A DNA stretch of 64,000 nucleotides from contig JAHQIY010000018.1 of assembly GCA_019054805.1 (NCBI GenBank), positions 310,001 through 374,000 of the forward strand. Direction: 5' to 3'. This stretch comes from Brachionus manjavacas (taxonomy: Eukaryota > Rotifera > Eurotatoria > Ploima > Brachionidae). Each line of letters begins with the position of its first letter. Position 1 is the stretch's first letter. The position numbers were made by a program, and so were the translations under genes. This document shows positions 1-12,958 of this stretch, piece after piece. Under the pieces are notes generated by a model. The model ran no database searches, was not told the origin of the DNA, and saw only the letters and a program-made list of their open reading frames with translations.

Positions 1-7
1 CGAAACT

Positions 8-1065
8 ATGTCAGACTGGGAAGATGTATCGAGTGAAGTACCACAAGGATCAGTTCTTGGCCCTATTTTATTTTTAATTTGCATAAACGACTTGGTCGAA
101 GTTTTAAAGGAATTTAATTTATCTTACGCCGATGATTTGAAAATAATCGGACCCTTAAGTCAAGACGTAACTTTACCACTCTCTCTACAAAATGATTTAA
201 ACAGCCTAACTAGTTGGGCAGATATATGATCTACTGATCTAAATTTAGAGAAATGTATAGTAATGCACATTGGAAAAAAAATCCCAACTTTCAATATCAA
301 ATGCTCAACCAAACAAATGGTTTAAGTCATACTCTAAAAGAAACGGCAGAAGAAAAAGATCTAGGTATTTACATAACAAATGATCTGAAATGGAAAAAAA
401 AATGCTCAGCAGCATCTGCAAAAGCAAACAGAGCATTAGGTATGATCAAGCACACATTCAAAAACTTAAGTGTTGCTTCTCTTAGGCTACTCTATACAGC
501 ACTAGTCCGTCCACATCTTGAATATGCTGTAAGCGTCTGGAGCCCTACAACTAAAGGTGATATACAGATAATCGAAAAGGTACAACGGAGAGCGACTAAA
601 CTTCTAAGTTGTCTAAAAAATATTCCATGTGAATCAAGGCTAAAGATTTAAAATTTGACAGCCCTTGAAGAGAGGCGAAAAAGAGGTGATTTAATCCAAA
701 TGTACAAACTAGTCAAAGGTATGGAAAATATAAATTTAATAAATGGAATTAATTATGCAAAAACAAAAACAGGACCAGCTGGTAATTTAAGAAGACATGA
801 CAAAAGACTAGTGAGAGAACCGACCAAGAAGGGTCCTCCACGTTTCAATTTCTTAACTAATAGGGTGGTAGATATATGGAATGGTTTGTCAACAAGAGCT
901 GTAAATGCTGTTTCACTCAATAGTTTCAAGGCAATAATCGACAGAGAAGTTTTTGGTATGGATAAAAGCAAAGACTGCTAAGGCTCTTAATGGGCCAGGC
1001 GCCATATTGGCGTTGGTATAGCGATCATTTTCGCTGTACAGCAGTTCACACTACTACTACTACTT
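8..1065 (+). mobile_element. Decayed CR1-like LINE (family C), RT C-half and 3' end
   Basis: Reverse-transcriptase remnant cut by the window edge. Visible in order: the VPQGSVLGP motif, then the catalytic YADD box near 136-147, then the thumb and C-terminal part with VRPHLEYAV and FLTNRVVDIWNGL, ending at the TAA of about 979-981. It is broken three times: an in-frame TGA at 227-229, a one-base frameshift in the A-run near 275-283, and a TAA at 649-651. The 3' UTR holds a GGCGCCATATTGGCG palindrome and ends in an ACT-repeat tail at about 1049-1075, as CR1/L2-type elements commonly do. The clade is inferred from RT motifs only. A related copy lies at 54670-55106. Confidence 0.85.
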
Positions 1066-1074
1066 TTACTACTA

Positions 1075-1710
1075 CATGTTATAGCCAGAATCATATTTCC
1101 TGAATTTGTGGTCATCGAGATCTACACAAAATTTAATGTTGGTGTTACAAAATTCCTTCAAATTTTAGCATTTAGTCAGACTGATTTATTATTTTCAATA
1201 TAAATGCTATTAAGTTTGTACTCATTTGAGTTTGATTTGATGATTTAACCAAAATTTACGTGAAACTGCTTAACTTTACACAAGATTACCGGATATTCCG
1301 TAAATTTTTATTAAAAATTAAAATTTTCAAACTATGCTTGGTTTTTTGAATTACTTAATTGTTATGATAAAATGAATTATTGAGCAATTAGAACGCACAC
1401 TTAGTCATTTAAAGATTCAAATAACTTTAAAAACTAATCAAAAAAAAATTGGTATTTTACGTAAATTACGGTTAAAACAGAAATTCATAACAATATTGTA
1501 ATTTAATAAAAAACTGCACTGTCTTAAAAATTTAGCCATAATTTTGTTGGACTGTTCTATCTACTAATAATTACAATTGAACAAAATTTCACAATACCCA
1601 AATAATTTTCTTTTTAGAATTAATTTCAACTTTAATAAGAAAAAAATTTAGTAATTTTTTATTTTGTGTTAAAAATTTAATTTATAATAAAAAAAAATTT
1701 TATGAATCTT
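1075..1710. other. AT-rich intergenic stretch
   Basis: No open frame, RNA gene or clear repeat structure seen. Scattered TTACGTAA-like words (e.g. near 1459) resemble those in the MITEs at 16849 and 52296, but no termini could be found. Confidence 0.4.
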
Positions 1711-2236
1711 TTATTTTACTTGTGATAATTGTTCATTAAATTGATTTAAGACTTTCATAAAAACTGTCATAAAAATGAAAACACTTCCGATAAACATTGC
1801 AAACCCAAGTATCATTGCCAATAGATTCATTCGAAGTGACATTTTTGAATAATATAATGAATTTATATCATATTTTTCATAGGCCTTTGCAGATTTAACA
1901 GAGAAATACAACGCTACTATCCCTTTGATTTATTCAAAAGATAAAGTTAGACATTTTAAATTAAATGACAAACAAATTACCTATAGGCAAAAAACAAAAA
2001 AAACTTGTAAACACTGAAAGAAATAAGTAGTCATTTGGTTTCAAAATTTTGTTGGTTTTTATTTCATAGACCGAGTATATTTGAGTGGTTACTGCTCTTT
2101 TTTCCAAAAGTATCGGTTTATTAATGCTCGAAATGGATTCTTCCATCGATGCTCTTGATAACAAAGAACAGCCAAAGCTTGATTCATCTGTCTCAAATTC
2201 GTTTTGAAGTTTCGTCACTGATAGTTTGTTTGCCAT
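1711..2236 (-). CDS. CD225/Dispanin-family two-pass membrane protein
   Basis: Two exons, 2236-1981 and 1922-1711, joined across a 58-bp GT..AG intron in phase 1, giving about 155 residues. The N-terminal half is polar. From about residue 70 it has the CD225 layout: a first hydrophobic segment (YLFLSVFTSFFCFLPIG), the cytosolic loop with SVKSAKAYEKYD, then LRMNLLAMILGFAMFIGSV as the second membrane segment. The intron sits inside the domain, right after the first membrane segment. CD225 proteins (IFITM, TUSC5/TRARG, PRRT groups) sit in plasma or endosomal membranes and affect fusion or trafficking; which branch this is cannot be told. An AG lies 4 bases before the ATG (TTTTTAG). An AATAAA overlaps the stop codon, so the 3' UTR must be very short. 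Confidence 0.85.
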
Positions 2237-2242
2237 TTATCT

Positions 2243-3851
2243 AAAAATTTATTTTTACTGATAATTTTGGCTAGATGTACATATATTATAACTTAATCCG
2301 ATTAAAGAATTTATCTTTAATCTCGGATTGAAGAAAAGATTTTAATTAAAAAAATATTTTCATGTTGGTTCCGTTTTTTAATTATTTGAATTTAATATGG
2401 GAGATAAATAAAATTTTAATTAGACTGTTTTTAATTTATACAAAAAAGAAAAAATTCTCTTCTAGTTTTAAAAAAAGTTTAAAATAACCAAATTATTTAA
2501 AAGCGACTTTGTTTAAAATTTTGCTCCAGCAAAAAAAGCTTTTAGGGAGAAAATTAAAAATCCTAGTATCATTCATTAAATTCATAAATAAAGCCGAATA
2601 ATTATATCAAACTATTTAGATAGATTAATAAATCATTTAATTTCTAGATTAGTTGTAGCTTAAAATTTAGGTATATTTTTTAACCAAATTTTAATCAAAT
2701 ATTAGAGATTTTCTAAAGCCTTTTGTTATTATGATGATTTTTTTTAATTTTTTTCTGTTTTTAATAATATTTTAGTCTTTCTAAAGGCATTTTAGCTGCT
2801 TTACGCATTTTTCGATTAGATAGCCTCTGAAATGATTTTATTTAAAGACGTAGGTTTTGGATTACCTGAAATTCAGCAATAATATATAAGACTTACTATC
2901 TATGCCTTTAAGTCATAAAAATCTGTTTAAAATATGAAAGCAAATCAAAAAAAAATTCCATTCTAAAAATACTTGTAAAAATTATTTTTTAATTTATTTA
3001 AATGTCAATAATTAAAAATAATTAAAAAATATTTCCACTGAAAATTATGTTTATTGTAATTATATTTATCTATTTAACACAAAACTCTTACGCTATTTTT
3101 TATTAAATAAAATTTTTAATTCCCTTAAAAATAAATTTTAAAAAAGAATATAGATGAAACAAAATTATTAATTTGAAATCTAGATTTTTACTCTATTATT
3201 GTTTTTGTTTCATGAGACAAGATATCTTAATTTTAATACCAGACTAAATAAATTTAAGAGATAATATAATATAAAAAATAATTATTCATTTATTGCATCA
3301 TTTTTTCAAATTTCTCTGAGAAAAAAATTAACAAAACGTTCATTTCTACTCAATTTATATTAATATTTTTTATTAAATTAATTTTCTTTTAAAAATTTTA
3401 TCATCGCCAGAATTTACTTAAATTGAAAATAAGTAATAATAATAATAAATAATGTAAAAATTGCTTTCTACATTTGAAATTATTTTATTTAACTTTAAAA
3501 AAAATTAAAAGAAGTAATGCTAAATAATTGAGGAAATTATTTTGGAAATTGAGGAATTTTTTTGTTCCAATTTAAAATGGTTCTTTTTGAAAAGAAAATT
3601 ATTCAATGACATTGGCTTAATTTAGTTATATTTAGATCACTAAAGAATAAATTTTTTCCAAAAAGTTCTACCACTTTGGTTAAGTTAGTTTTAAAAAAAA
3701 TTAAAAAATTTACTAAGATCTCAACAATGGTAAAAATTTGCAAAAAATGCAGATTAATTTATAATTTTATTAGTTAAAACATGTGTTTTTATTATTAATT
3801 ATAAAAATTTAGCTTGAATTTCAATTAAATAATTAAATTTTTAAAATTCAG
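2243..3851. other. AT-rich intergenic stretch
   Basis: Low-complexity A/T runs only. The missing first exon of the WDR75 homologue (about 25 residues) and the promoters of both divergent genes must lie here. I could not place the exon. Confidence 0.5.
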
Positions 3852-6800
3852 TAACTCAAATGTTGCTTTTATCCCAGGATTCAAAGTAACAAAAGCTCAT
3901 TTTTAATTATCAGTTATAAACTTTTAACCTCAGATACCTGTTCTCTACGGACGAAACGATCATCAATGTCTACAATGTAAAGAGTGGCGACATAGTTTAC
4001 AAACTAAGTCATACAGATACTTTAGACAGCAATCTTTCCTCGAAAGAAGTGGTCATTGCTTCTATTTGTCTTAATCCATTCAACAAATACCAACTACTTT
4101 CTTTCCACGCCAATTCAACCATTTGCTTATGGGACTATGAAGACGGACTTTTGCTGAAAACATTCGATTGCAAATTAAAAATCAACAAGATAATCAATAT
4201 CAACTGCTCAATTTATGCTGTCGGTGCTCTAAAAACTTCCAACAACTCTGTTAATGACTCCACATCGTTTTATAGACTTTTGTTCGATAATTCAATATCG
4301 AAGAGTAGTCAAACACTAGAACATGAATTGATTGTGTCAAATTTATCACTAAACTTGGACAAATTACAAATATCAATAGACAAAAATGTATTTTTGCTTA
4401 ATTTTAATTCTATTTTTATAAATTTTTATTGAATTCAAGGAAAGTTACATTGCCTACATTGAAGGTCGTAAAAAAATTGTCATTAATCATTTTAAAAATT
4501 CAAATTACACTCAAAAGTATATTTTTTATCTCATTTCAGGATAAAATTAAAGAAAATTTTCAATAATTTTTGATAAGATTTAAATCAAAAATTGAACTTA
4601 CATGTCTTGCATTGCATCCAAATGAAGACTGTATAGCCACAGGAACAACAAGCGGAAAAATAATTGTATGGTATAACTATTTGAGAAGCTTTTTAAAAAA
4701 ATCAGATTTTGATTCTGACGAAAAAAATCCAAAACCAACTGAGTGTGTGCTTCATTGGCACTCGTTGCCAGTTTTGTCAGTTTTTTTCACAGCCGAAGGT
4801 TCGATCTTGCTTTCTGGCGGGCATGAATGTGTTTTAGTTAAATGGCTCTTTAAAAGCGGACAAAAAGATTTCAAACCTCGACTAGGATCACCAATTAACA
4901 GCATACTTGCTTCTACTGACAATTCTCTTTACATCACCAGACACCTAGATAACAGTATTTAAACAATTTAAGGTTATAATTAAAAAATTTTATTTTCTAA
5001 ATTAAAGCTATTCACTTGATCGGTGCCAACATGAAAGTTGTCCAAACCATAAGCACTTTTCTTTGTCCTCACTTTCAAACTTTAAACAAAGAAATACTTA
5101 AAAACTCTAATTTTACACTTTACCCAACTGGACTAAATTATTTCAATAAAATGAGTTGTTTGGTTACGAATGGAAAGCCTGGTCATCTACAATTTTATTC
5201 AATAAATTCTGATAAGCTTTTATTTAATGTAAAATAATTTTTTTTTTTAATTCTAGATACTAAAATTAAATTTTTTCAGCTTGATATCGTTAATGAAAAT
5301 TATATTTCACCCGAAAATTTAAACAGACCAAATGTTCACACTGAAATCGAATGCTTAGCATTTAGCAGTGATTCAACATGGCTTGCAACAGTCGAGAGGC
5401 GAGATGACTCAATAACAACACCCGAAACAAGTCTTAAATTTTGGTACTACGACTCCACAACCAAAAAGTTAGTTTTTAATTGAAAATTTCCGGGTTAGTC
5501 AATATTGTGACTTGCTGGTCATATTTTTTACCTAACTTATGTTTGAAGGTTACATTTTGTTTGAAACATTATTTTTAATATCTTGATCTAGAATTTATCT
5601 TTTTTATCTTAAAATTTGGTTAAGTTTTAAAACAATTTTTTTGTTGCTATTTTAACCAAGAATTATGCTCAAATTAAACAGCACCATTTCAATTGACATT
5701 ATTGTTGGCAAAATAAGCACTCTTTTTAAAACATGGGTACAATTAAAAAAATTATTAAATTGAATAGTTTGACTGATCAAAATCTCCGAATATTATTAAT
5801 TAATTCAAGAATAAATATTTTAATTAAAAAAAATAATTTAATTAATCTTAATGAAGGGTAAATATTTTAACTAAATTATTATTTGAGTATATTTTTTGTT
5901 TATTTTTTAACAAAAGCCTGAAAGGGGCGAAAGCCCAAAGGTCTAAAAATAAAAAATTCCAAAATCAAACTAATAAGTTTATTAGAATAAAAATATGATC
6001 GATTCCCAAAAAAAAAATGGCTTGAAAAACACTAAATTTACTCAAATAATAATTTAGTTAAAATATTTACCCTTCATTAAAATTAATTAAAAATTAATTA
6101 AATTATTTTTTTTTTAAATTAAAAATATTTATTCATGAATCAATTAATAATATTCGGAGATTTTGATCAGTCAAACTGTTCAATTTAGTAAATTTTTTAA
6201 TTGTAAACAAGGCAGAAAGCTTATAGATTCACTTTTTAATATCAAAAATAAAAGAGAAATTTATTTCGATTACCCCGAATTTTGAATAAAATATCCCAAA
6301 TATTTTATGTTTTTCACCAAATATTAAATAAAATCCCTAATTATTAATATTATATATAAAAAATTAAAATAAATTGAACACTAATTAAATAGAAATCCAG
6401 TATTTTTAACTTTTTCACTAATAATTTTTTCTTAAAAGATGAAAATTAATTTAAGACTAAGTACCTTAATAGGAATTAAAAAATGAATTAAAATAGAATA
6501 CTTTTTTATTAATTTAAAATGAATCAACAAAAATATCAATAAGAAAAATCCTAATTTCTCAGATTCTTACTGATCTAGATATTTTCATAACTTACTATTT
6601 TTATTTTTTTTTAAAATTTATTTATCTGTCTCGAGATAACGTTCTTTTAGATAAAATAATTTTAAAATTTAACAAGTTTTCAAATGTTCTTTTTATTAAT
6701 AATTTTAATCTCTTTACAAGTCTCTTGAGGCATGGACACTTGCTTGTTGATTAACCTTGAAATTTATAAAAAATAATTTTTTTAAGAAAAATTTCACAAG

Positions 6801-8391
6801 GTTAAAATCAATTGGATTTTTTATTTAATTAAGTGTCAATAAATTTTTTTATTTACAATTGTAATAATTGGGGAATTTTATTTAATATTTGGTGAAAAAA
6901 TAAAAGAAGTGCTTAATTAAGTTAAATCTCGATCAAACCACTCTTTAAAAAAAATTTTCTATAGGTTTTTGACTAGATCAAATTTAAAATAGATTTAAAA
7001 CCAGAGTTGGTCAAAAGTCAAAGACATGAAGTTTATTATTACACATGTTATTAGATATGAACTTTATTATTTTCAAATTTTTTGGTTTCTATTTGCTAGA
7101 GAAATTGATTGATTTCGATTAAAATTATTTATAAATATTCTTGTTTTTGATGTAACCTAAATCTCAAATTTTAAAATTAATTTAAGTCTTTATTCAAAAA
7201 TATTGGAAAAAAAATAATTAATAGCCGTCACAAAATTACCAGCTCCAAAATATCATAGAAATTAATTTTATTTTTTAGATTCAACCTTAATACATTGGTT
7301 CGTCATCCCCATTCATTTGACCAAGTAACCAAGATTAAGTTTAAGCCAAATGATAGTGTTCTTTTATCTTGTGGTCAAGATGGATGCTTTAAATCATGGA
7401 ATTTGACTAAAAAATTACATTCGACCTCTTCCAACTGGGTCTATAGCACCTCTAATGGATACCGGGACATGAATCCGAACAATGCAGAATTTTTAACTCT
7501 TAACAACTCGGATTTTGTAGCTGTTTCGTTTAATTACATAGTTACACTGTGGAAATTTGAAACAGATAACTCAATTTCTTTGGTGGATGATTTGATGCAT
7601 TGTCATTTTGATGAAAAAATTAAATTTTTACAAAAATTCTCGCAGTCTAATCTAATTGTGGTCCATGAACAAAGCTTGAATATTTGGAATTTTGAGCATG
7701 CGTTGACATCTACTGAGCCATTAATGCACGACACTGAGCTTAAATTAAATTCTAATTGTGTCTTAAGTGAACCTGTTGATGATGTACTTTTTGTTAAAAT
7801 GATCAACGAGTCTCAAGTTGTAATAATTTCTAGAAAATTAGTAGATTTTGATGATTTTCAGGCAAAAATAAAAGGTAATCAACATTTGTTTAAAATAATT
7901 ATTTTTAAATCCATTTAAATCTAGTGTCATTTATTGAGAAGAATAAAATTAGTATTGAAATAAAAATTATTCATGAGTTTGAATTGAACACGAACGGATT
8001 TCTAAATTTTGTCATGATTCCAAACTCGGAAAGCAATGTTGCTGATTTAGAAAATTTGAATTTTTTTTATACCGATAACTTTGGAGTTGTAAAAAAGCTG
8101 AAAAAAAAAAATTTAGCAAAAAATATTGATCTAGACGACTCGATTTGGCAAAATCGAAAAAAATTATCCAAAAATTTAGAAGAATCAAATTTGGCAAGAA
8201 TAATTGGACATAATAAACTTGATGAAATAAGATTAGGTTCAGGAGATAATTTTTCCAGTGAACAAAAAAATGAATTTTTTGAATCGTCTTTGAACAAAAT
8301 TGAAAACACACCAGCTTTTCTAATGCCGAAAATTGGAGATTTCTGCTTCAATGTTTTGAAATCAATGTTGATTAAACAAAATGAAAATTGA
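3852..8391 (+). CDS. WDR75: WDR75/UTP17 homologue, small-subunit processome WD-repeat protein
   Basis: Exons read as 3852-3885, 3934-4387, 4440-4516, 4578-4954, 5008-5228, 5280-5467, 7279-7874 and 7925-8391, all with GT..AG introns of 48-61 bp except one of 1,811 bp (5468-7278). They give about 805 residues; human WDR75 is 830. The first coding exon (start and about 25 residues) was not found. Diagnostic stretches shared with animal WDR75 include CLALHPNEDCIATG, LLSGGHECVLVKW, NGKPGHLQFYS and WLATVERR. WDR75 is a subunit of the tUTP/UTP-A module that binds nascent pre-rRNA in the nucleolus. The C-terminal exon is Lys/Asn-rich and poorly conserved. AATAAA occurs at 8402-8407, 11 bases after the stop. 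Several small open frames in this span are simply its exons running into introns. Confidence 0.93.
5740..6203. mobile_element. 464-bp foldback MITE in WDR75 intron, TA-flanked
   Basis: Two inverted arms of about 150-165 bp (5740 to about 5890, and about 6038-6203) face each other across a loop holding CCTGAAAGGGGCGAAAGCCC. The outermost match begins CAATTAAAAAA and is flanked on both sides by TA, the target duplication typical of Tc1/mariner-type elements. No coding capacity. Arms differ by small indels, so the insertion is not brand new. Confidence 0.75.
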
Positions 8392-8573
8392 TTTTTGTGT
8401 CAATAAAAATTAAAAAAAAAGCTAATTTTTCAATTTTATTAAGTATTTACAGCAAAATTATAAAATTAAATAATTGGTCTCATGTATTTTGGTGTCCTTT
8501 TTAAAAAAAATTGTGTCTTTATCTTTTCGATTTCATGATTCAAATAACACTTAAATATAATTAAAGACGTACC

Positions 8574-8700
8574 TCTAGGTTGTAAAACGAAAAAAGGTTG
8601 ACCAGCCAAAAACCATAAAGCGCTTTAGAAACAACCATCTGAAGTTGGCTAAAAATTTGCAGATGAAGATGATGATGACGAAGATGTATCACTTCAATTG
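8574..8700 (+). pseudogene. Decayed MULE-transposase C-terminal fragment (GRP hook)
   Basis: Translation in shifting frames gives VPLG-CKTKKG-x-PAK followed by an acidic DEDDDDED run. The first part matches the segment just after the SWIM zinc finger in the fragment at 52100-52295 (DVPFGKKRIKGRPNKA). Stops and frameshifts throughout. About 45 recognisable residues. Confidence 0.45.
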
Positions 8701-11040
8701 AAATTAAAAAAGAAGATATTGATCAGAAACATTTAATTGAACAAGATGAGGTCGATTTAAGACTAAAATATCATTTAATCTTTATTTATATCACAATAAT
8801 ATTTTTTATATCTAAGAATGAAAAAATGATAAAAAAAATTTAATATTAAAAATTAAAAAATAATACCAAAAGTATGATTAAAAAAAAATTTTAAACTAGC
8901 TTTTTTATTTATTTTTTTACATTCTAACTCAAAATTTATATTCTAATAAAACATTAAAACCCAAATTTCGGTTTTAAGAACATGGAATCGATGGTACCCA
9001 GCCTTAGGGGTGAAACTCTATATTTGATTTTTAGGAAACTTTCTTTAAATTTTGTAGATATTAATGTTTTTTTCTGTTAAGAAAAAACTACGTAAATTTT
9101 CGTAAATTCACAATTTTTAAGTTTAATGATCAATTAAAAAGTTTTTGTATTTTAAATAATGTTTAATGAATTAAAAGTGTTTTTTAAAATTTCAGAATAT
9201 ATTTTAATTTTTTAAAAAAGAAATAAAGTTAATTTATTACTTATACGTCATAGATTATATATATCTTATACGTCTATTTTTTATTTTTAATTATTAAATT
9301 TTAAAGCTTTTTATGACAAAAATTACATTATTTTTCAAAATGAATAGCATTTAGCGTAAATTAATTGTTTTTGTTCCTGATTGATTATTTCTGCTAAAAT
9401 TTTTTCTGAATATTGATTCGATAAATAAATAGTTAAAAAGCAAGTTTGCCTAAAACCTGACTAAAACCCCTCGAAAATTGTCTGGAGACTTACTGCAAAA
9501 ATAATTTTTACAATCATACTATTCCTAACTGATTGATTGAGGATATTTTATTCAAATAGTAAAAAGGGTTAAAAAAATATTTACAGATTTATTTTATTAA
9601 ATTTAATATATATTTGCCTAATTAATTATCTTTTAATTTTTTTTATTAATTATATATCGATTTGAAAATTGTTGAAAAATGGGATTTTGATTTTTGATAT
9701 CAGGCAAATGTCTAAAAGTCAAAAATTTGAATTAAAAATATAAAAAACTAAAGAAAAGAGTAAAAAAGGATAAATAATTAAGAAATTTAAATAATAAAAA
9801 TAAAAGTAAAAAGTTAAATTTTCATTTAATAATTATATTCTTTCATCTGGTATTTTTCTGAATTTTTAAATTTCAATTTTTATTTATATATGTAAAAAAT
9901 GCAAATGCGAAGATTAAAAACGAAAAAATCAAATTTTAGATTTAACTTTTTTTAATTTCTTTTCTTTGAAAAATTTCCATTAAAATTTACCACCTTTCTT
10001 TAAAAAATATCGCATTTTTGGATTCATTTAGCTCATAGGGTTTCATGTAATTTTGATTTTTCTATATTTCTAGGTATTTCACAATTTCCGACAACTAGAA
10101 AGTTAAAAAAAAACCAGAACCATTCTTGAAATTAATGGAATAATTTGTCGTGAAGGATATTGTAACATTTTTTTAACTTTTAATTAAATTTACGATTAAA
10201 AATTTCAAAAATCATCGAAAAAAACAGCAATTTAGAGACTCTAAATTTAATTCATTAAATTCAAAAATCGATAATTTTCAATTTTAATTAAAATAAAAAC
10301 TCAACTTGGACTAATTTTAGAATACAAGCCACAAAAGCTTTATTTGATTTTTAACTAGTTCCCATTAAATTCAAAATCAGATGTTAAAGTAAATTAAAGT
10401 TCTTAATGGTATGTTTTTGTTTAAATGCAAAAATATTTTATTTTATCTTTTTTTTTTTTAAACTTTAAAAAAAAGATACAATACTAATAATAAATTTTGA
10501 CCAAAATTTTATAGATTGAAACAATTTATTTCAAGTAAATTGACTAAAATAAACGAATCGACAAAAGGTCTTTAATAAAAATAATCCAGAAAAAAAAATT
10601 CATTTAAATTAAGAAAAAAAAATTTTACACTTTTTGGAAATTGTTTTTTTTTTATTATTTTTTGACAAAGTTTGTCTCAATTGCCTTAGAACAAAAGTTT
10701 TAACAAGCTAAAAATCAATTCATTATTTTTCTCCGTCTTTTGTTTGAAATTCGTTTCTACTAAAAAAATTAGTGCCGAACGTCAAACAAAAACAACACAT
10801 TAAGATTTTTTTCTTTACAAAAATGAAAGAAAAATACTCCTTAACGCTCAAATTAAATTCATTTCTTGTTGCTAACCTACAAGATTATTAAATTACTTAA
10901 CCATAGTGTATTTTAAGCAAGCTCGGAGAACTCATTAGGTTTTAATTATCAATATTCCGAGCTAAAATGAACAAAACTTATTTTTCAAAACTTGATTTTC
11001 AAATTTTCCTTTTTTTCTCCAACTGAAATAGTTCTGTTAT
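8700..11040. other. Long AT-rich intergenic stretch
   Basis: Only A/T-rich low-complexity sequence. I see no frame, RNA gene or paired repeat I can support. The promoter of the Tctex1 gene should lie near its right end. Confidence 0.5.
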
Positions 11041-11046
11041 CTTAGA

Positions 11047-11613
11047 ATGTCTGATAAGCAGGGTGCCGCGATTCGTAGACCGTCCATTTCGTTTGTGGAC
11101 GATGCTCAAACAAGCAAAACAGGATTTGAGCGAAGACAATCGATTTGGCAAGGAGCAAGAAAGTCTATTTATCCCAGGAGAATGTCTCATGCCATGTCTC
11201 AGGGCTCTAGGAGGTCCAGTCAGGATAACGCTTACCATCGAATTAAGCTTCAGAACACTTACAGAACAGAGCCTGAAGAGAGCGAAAAATTCAAGCCTGA
11301 AAAACTGCAGACTAAATTGTACGAGGTTTTGGAGGAACTATTGAAAAACCGGGCCTACGACCCAAGCAAATGCGGACAATTGACCAAATTGGTCTCTCAA
11401 GAAATTATGAAAGAGGCTCGATTTCAGCTTAATTCGGCATCGCCAAGATACAAGCTTATTTCTCATGTTGTCATTACTGATGTCAAAGGACAAGACATCA
11501 GGTATGGCAGCAGATGTTTGTGGGACAGCAATTTGGACAATGTAGCCAGTGTTACGTATAAAAACGGAACTATTTATGCAGCTGTAACTTTGTTTGGCAT
11601 TTATTTTGAATAA
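11047..11613 (+). CDS. Tctex1-domain dynein light chain (DYNLT4/DYNLT5-like)
   Basis: Single-exon gene of 188 residues. The first 80 or so residues are basic and Ser/Arg-rich (RRPS, RRQS, RRSS motifs, candidate phosphorylation sites), then a Tctex1 domain fills residues about 90-188. It ends with the family's RYKLISHVVI, the GSRCLWD motif and a C-terminal LFGIYFE. This matches the TCTEX1D1/TCTEX1D4 (DYNLT5/DYNLT4) group with long N-termini more than the short DYNLT1/3 chains. Such proteins are light-chain adaptors of cytoplasmic or ciliary dynein; the cargo is unknown. An AG lies one base before the ATG (ATCTTAG). An AATAAA (11609-11614) overlaps the stop codon. Confidence 0.92.
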   Translation: MSDKQGAAIRRPSISFVDDAQTSKTGFERRQSIWQGARKSIYPRRMSHAMSQGSRRSSQDNAYHRIKLQNTYRTEPEESEKFKPEKLQTKLYEVLEELLKNRAYDPSKCGQLTKLVSQEIMKEARFQLNSASPRYKLISHVVITDVKGQDIRYGSRCLWDSNLDNVASVTYKNGTIYAAVTLFGIYFE

Positions 11614-11614
11614 A

Positions 11615-12958
11615 TTTTGTTTGTAACCAAGTAAACAAAAGTCTGTCAATATTTTTTTTAATTATAAAACTATTTTTTTTTTGTATTTTCATGAACCAGA
11701 TAAAATTTTTCAAAATTTTAATAATTTTTAAATTTTTTATCACTAGTCAAAAATTGTAGACTTACTAGTTATTTTCAATTTTCAAAAATTAAACACATTC
11801 TTAAAAAAAACACACTGTAGTAAGAAAGTAATTAGAATTAAAAAAACAATATCAAGTAAATCTCTTTGAACACTAATAGTTCAAAAAATAAAAGAGTAAA
11901 AAGTTTTAAAAATTAAAATTTAATTTTTAAAATTGGATAAAATTGTTTTTTCTTTAATGTTTGATATAATTAATGCAATTATATTTTACAAAATTTAAAA
12001 TTTAAATTTTTCGCATTCTCACAAAAAAAACGTGTCAAAGAGTTAAAATTTACTTTGGAAAATTCTAAAAAATACAGGTTTGTTTATCAGCTTGTTAGTT
12101 TTGTAATATGCAAATATTTTTTCACTTTAAAATTTTGAATTTTTTAATTGCGTAATTTAATTTGATTTTAATAATTACCCATCATAAATTGTTAAATAGA
12201 TCTGCTTAAATTAACTTTTATTTAAAATACTATTTTAATCTTTCTTGATATGCCTTGACTTAAGTCTAAAAAGTGAAGAAATTGTTGAAATTTGTTATTT
12301 TTCAAAAAAACTTTTTACAAGAAAAAAAAACATCCTCTTCCTCGATTGAGCACAATTGTAAAATCGGGAGCTTATCAAATAGCTATAAAATGGGAGTTAT
12401 CTAAAATTTTTGGTTTCAAATTTTTTCTCTTTTGCTTTAATTTAAAAGAAAATCATTTTTTTTTTAATTCCGGTATCTGAAAAATAAACTTTTCCTTTTA
12501 GGGTCTAAAATGAAAAAAAAACATTCCAACTTTGATTAAAATTCGAAATCTTTTTCAGTCTTATATTTGAGTTTTATTTTTGGCAAATTGAGGCATATGA
12601 TCAAATGTAAATTTCAAATCAACATTTTTGGTTATAGATTTGAAAAAAAAGTTATTTTTTAACTTTTTTTTTCAAAAAAAATGACTAAACTTTATCAAAA
12701 ATTATTTTTTTAATATAAAACCACGAAATAAATTATTTTATGAGTTTTTTTCTGAAGTAAAAAATAAAATCTCGATCAATTTTTTGAAATTTGTAATACA
12801 AATTTTAGCTTTGTTTCGCTTTAATTAATATTAAAATATCATTAAAATCAATAATTTGGGCACGTTAATGTAAATTTTAAAATTTTCTTAAAAATTTTCA
12901 AATAACGATTTTAGAAGAATTAGAAAAAAATATTTTATTTGAAAATAATAAACATTTA
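11615..12958. other. AT-rich intergenic stretch
   Basis: Low-complexity sequence. A short frame at 12292-12480 is Lys/Phe-rich, as expected from A/T runs, and is not credited as a gene. Confidence 0.5.
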
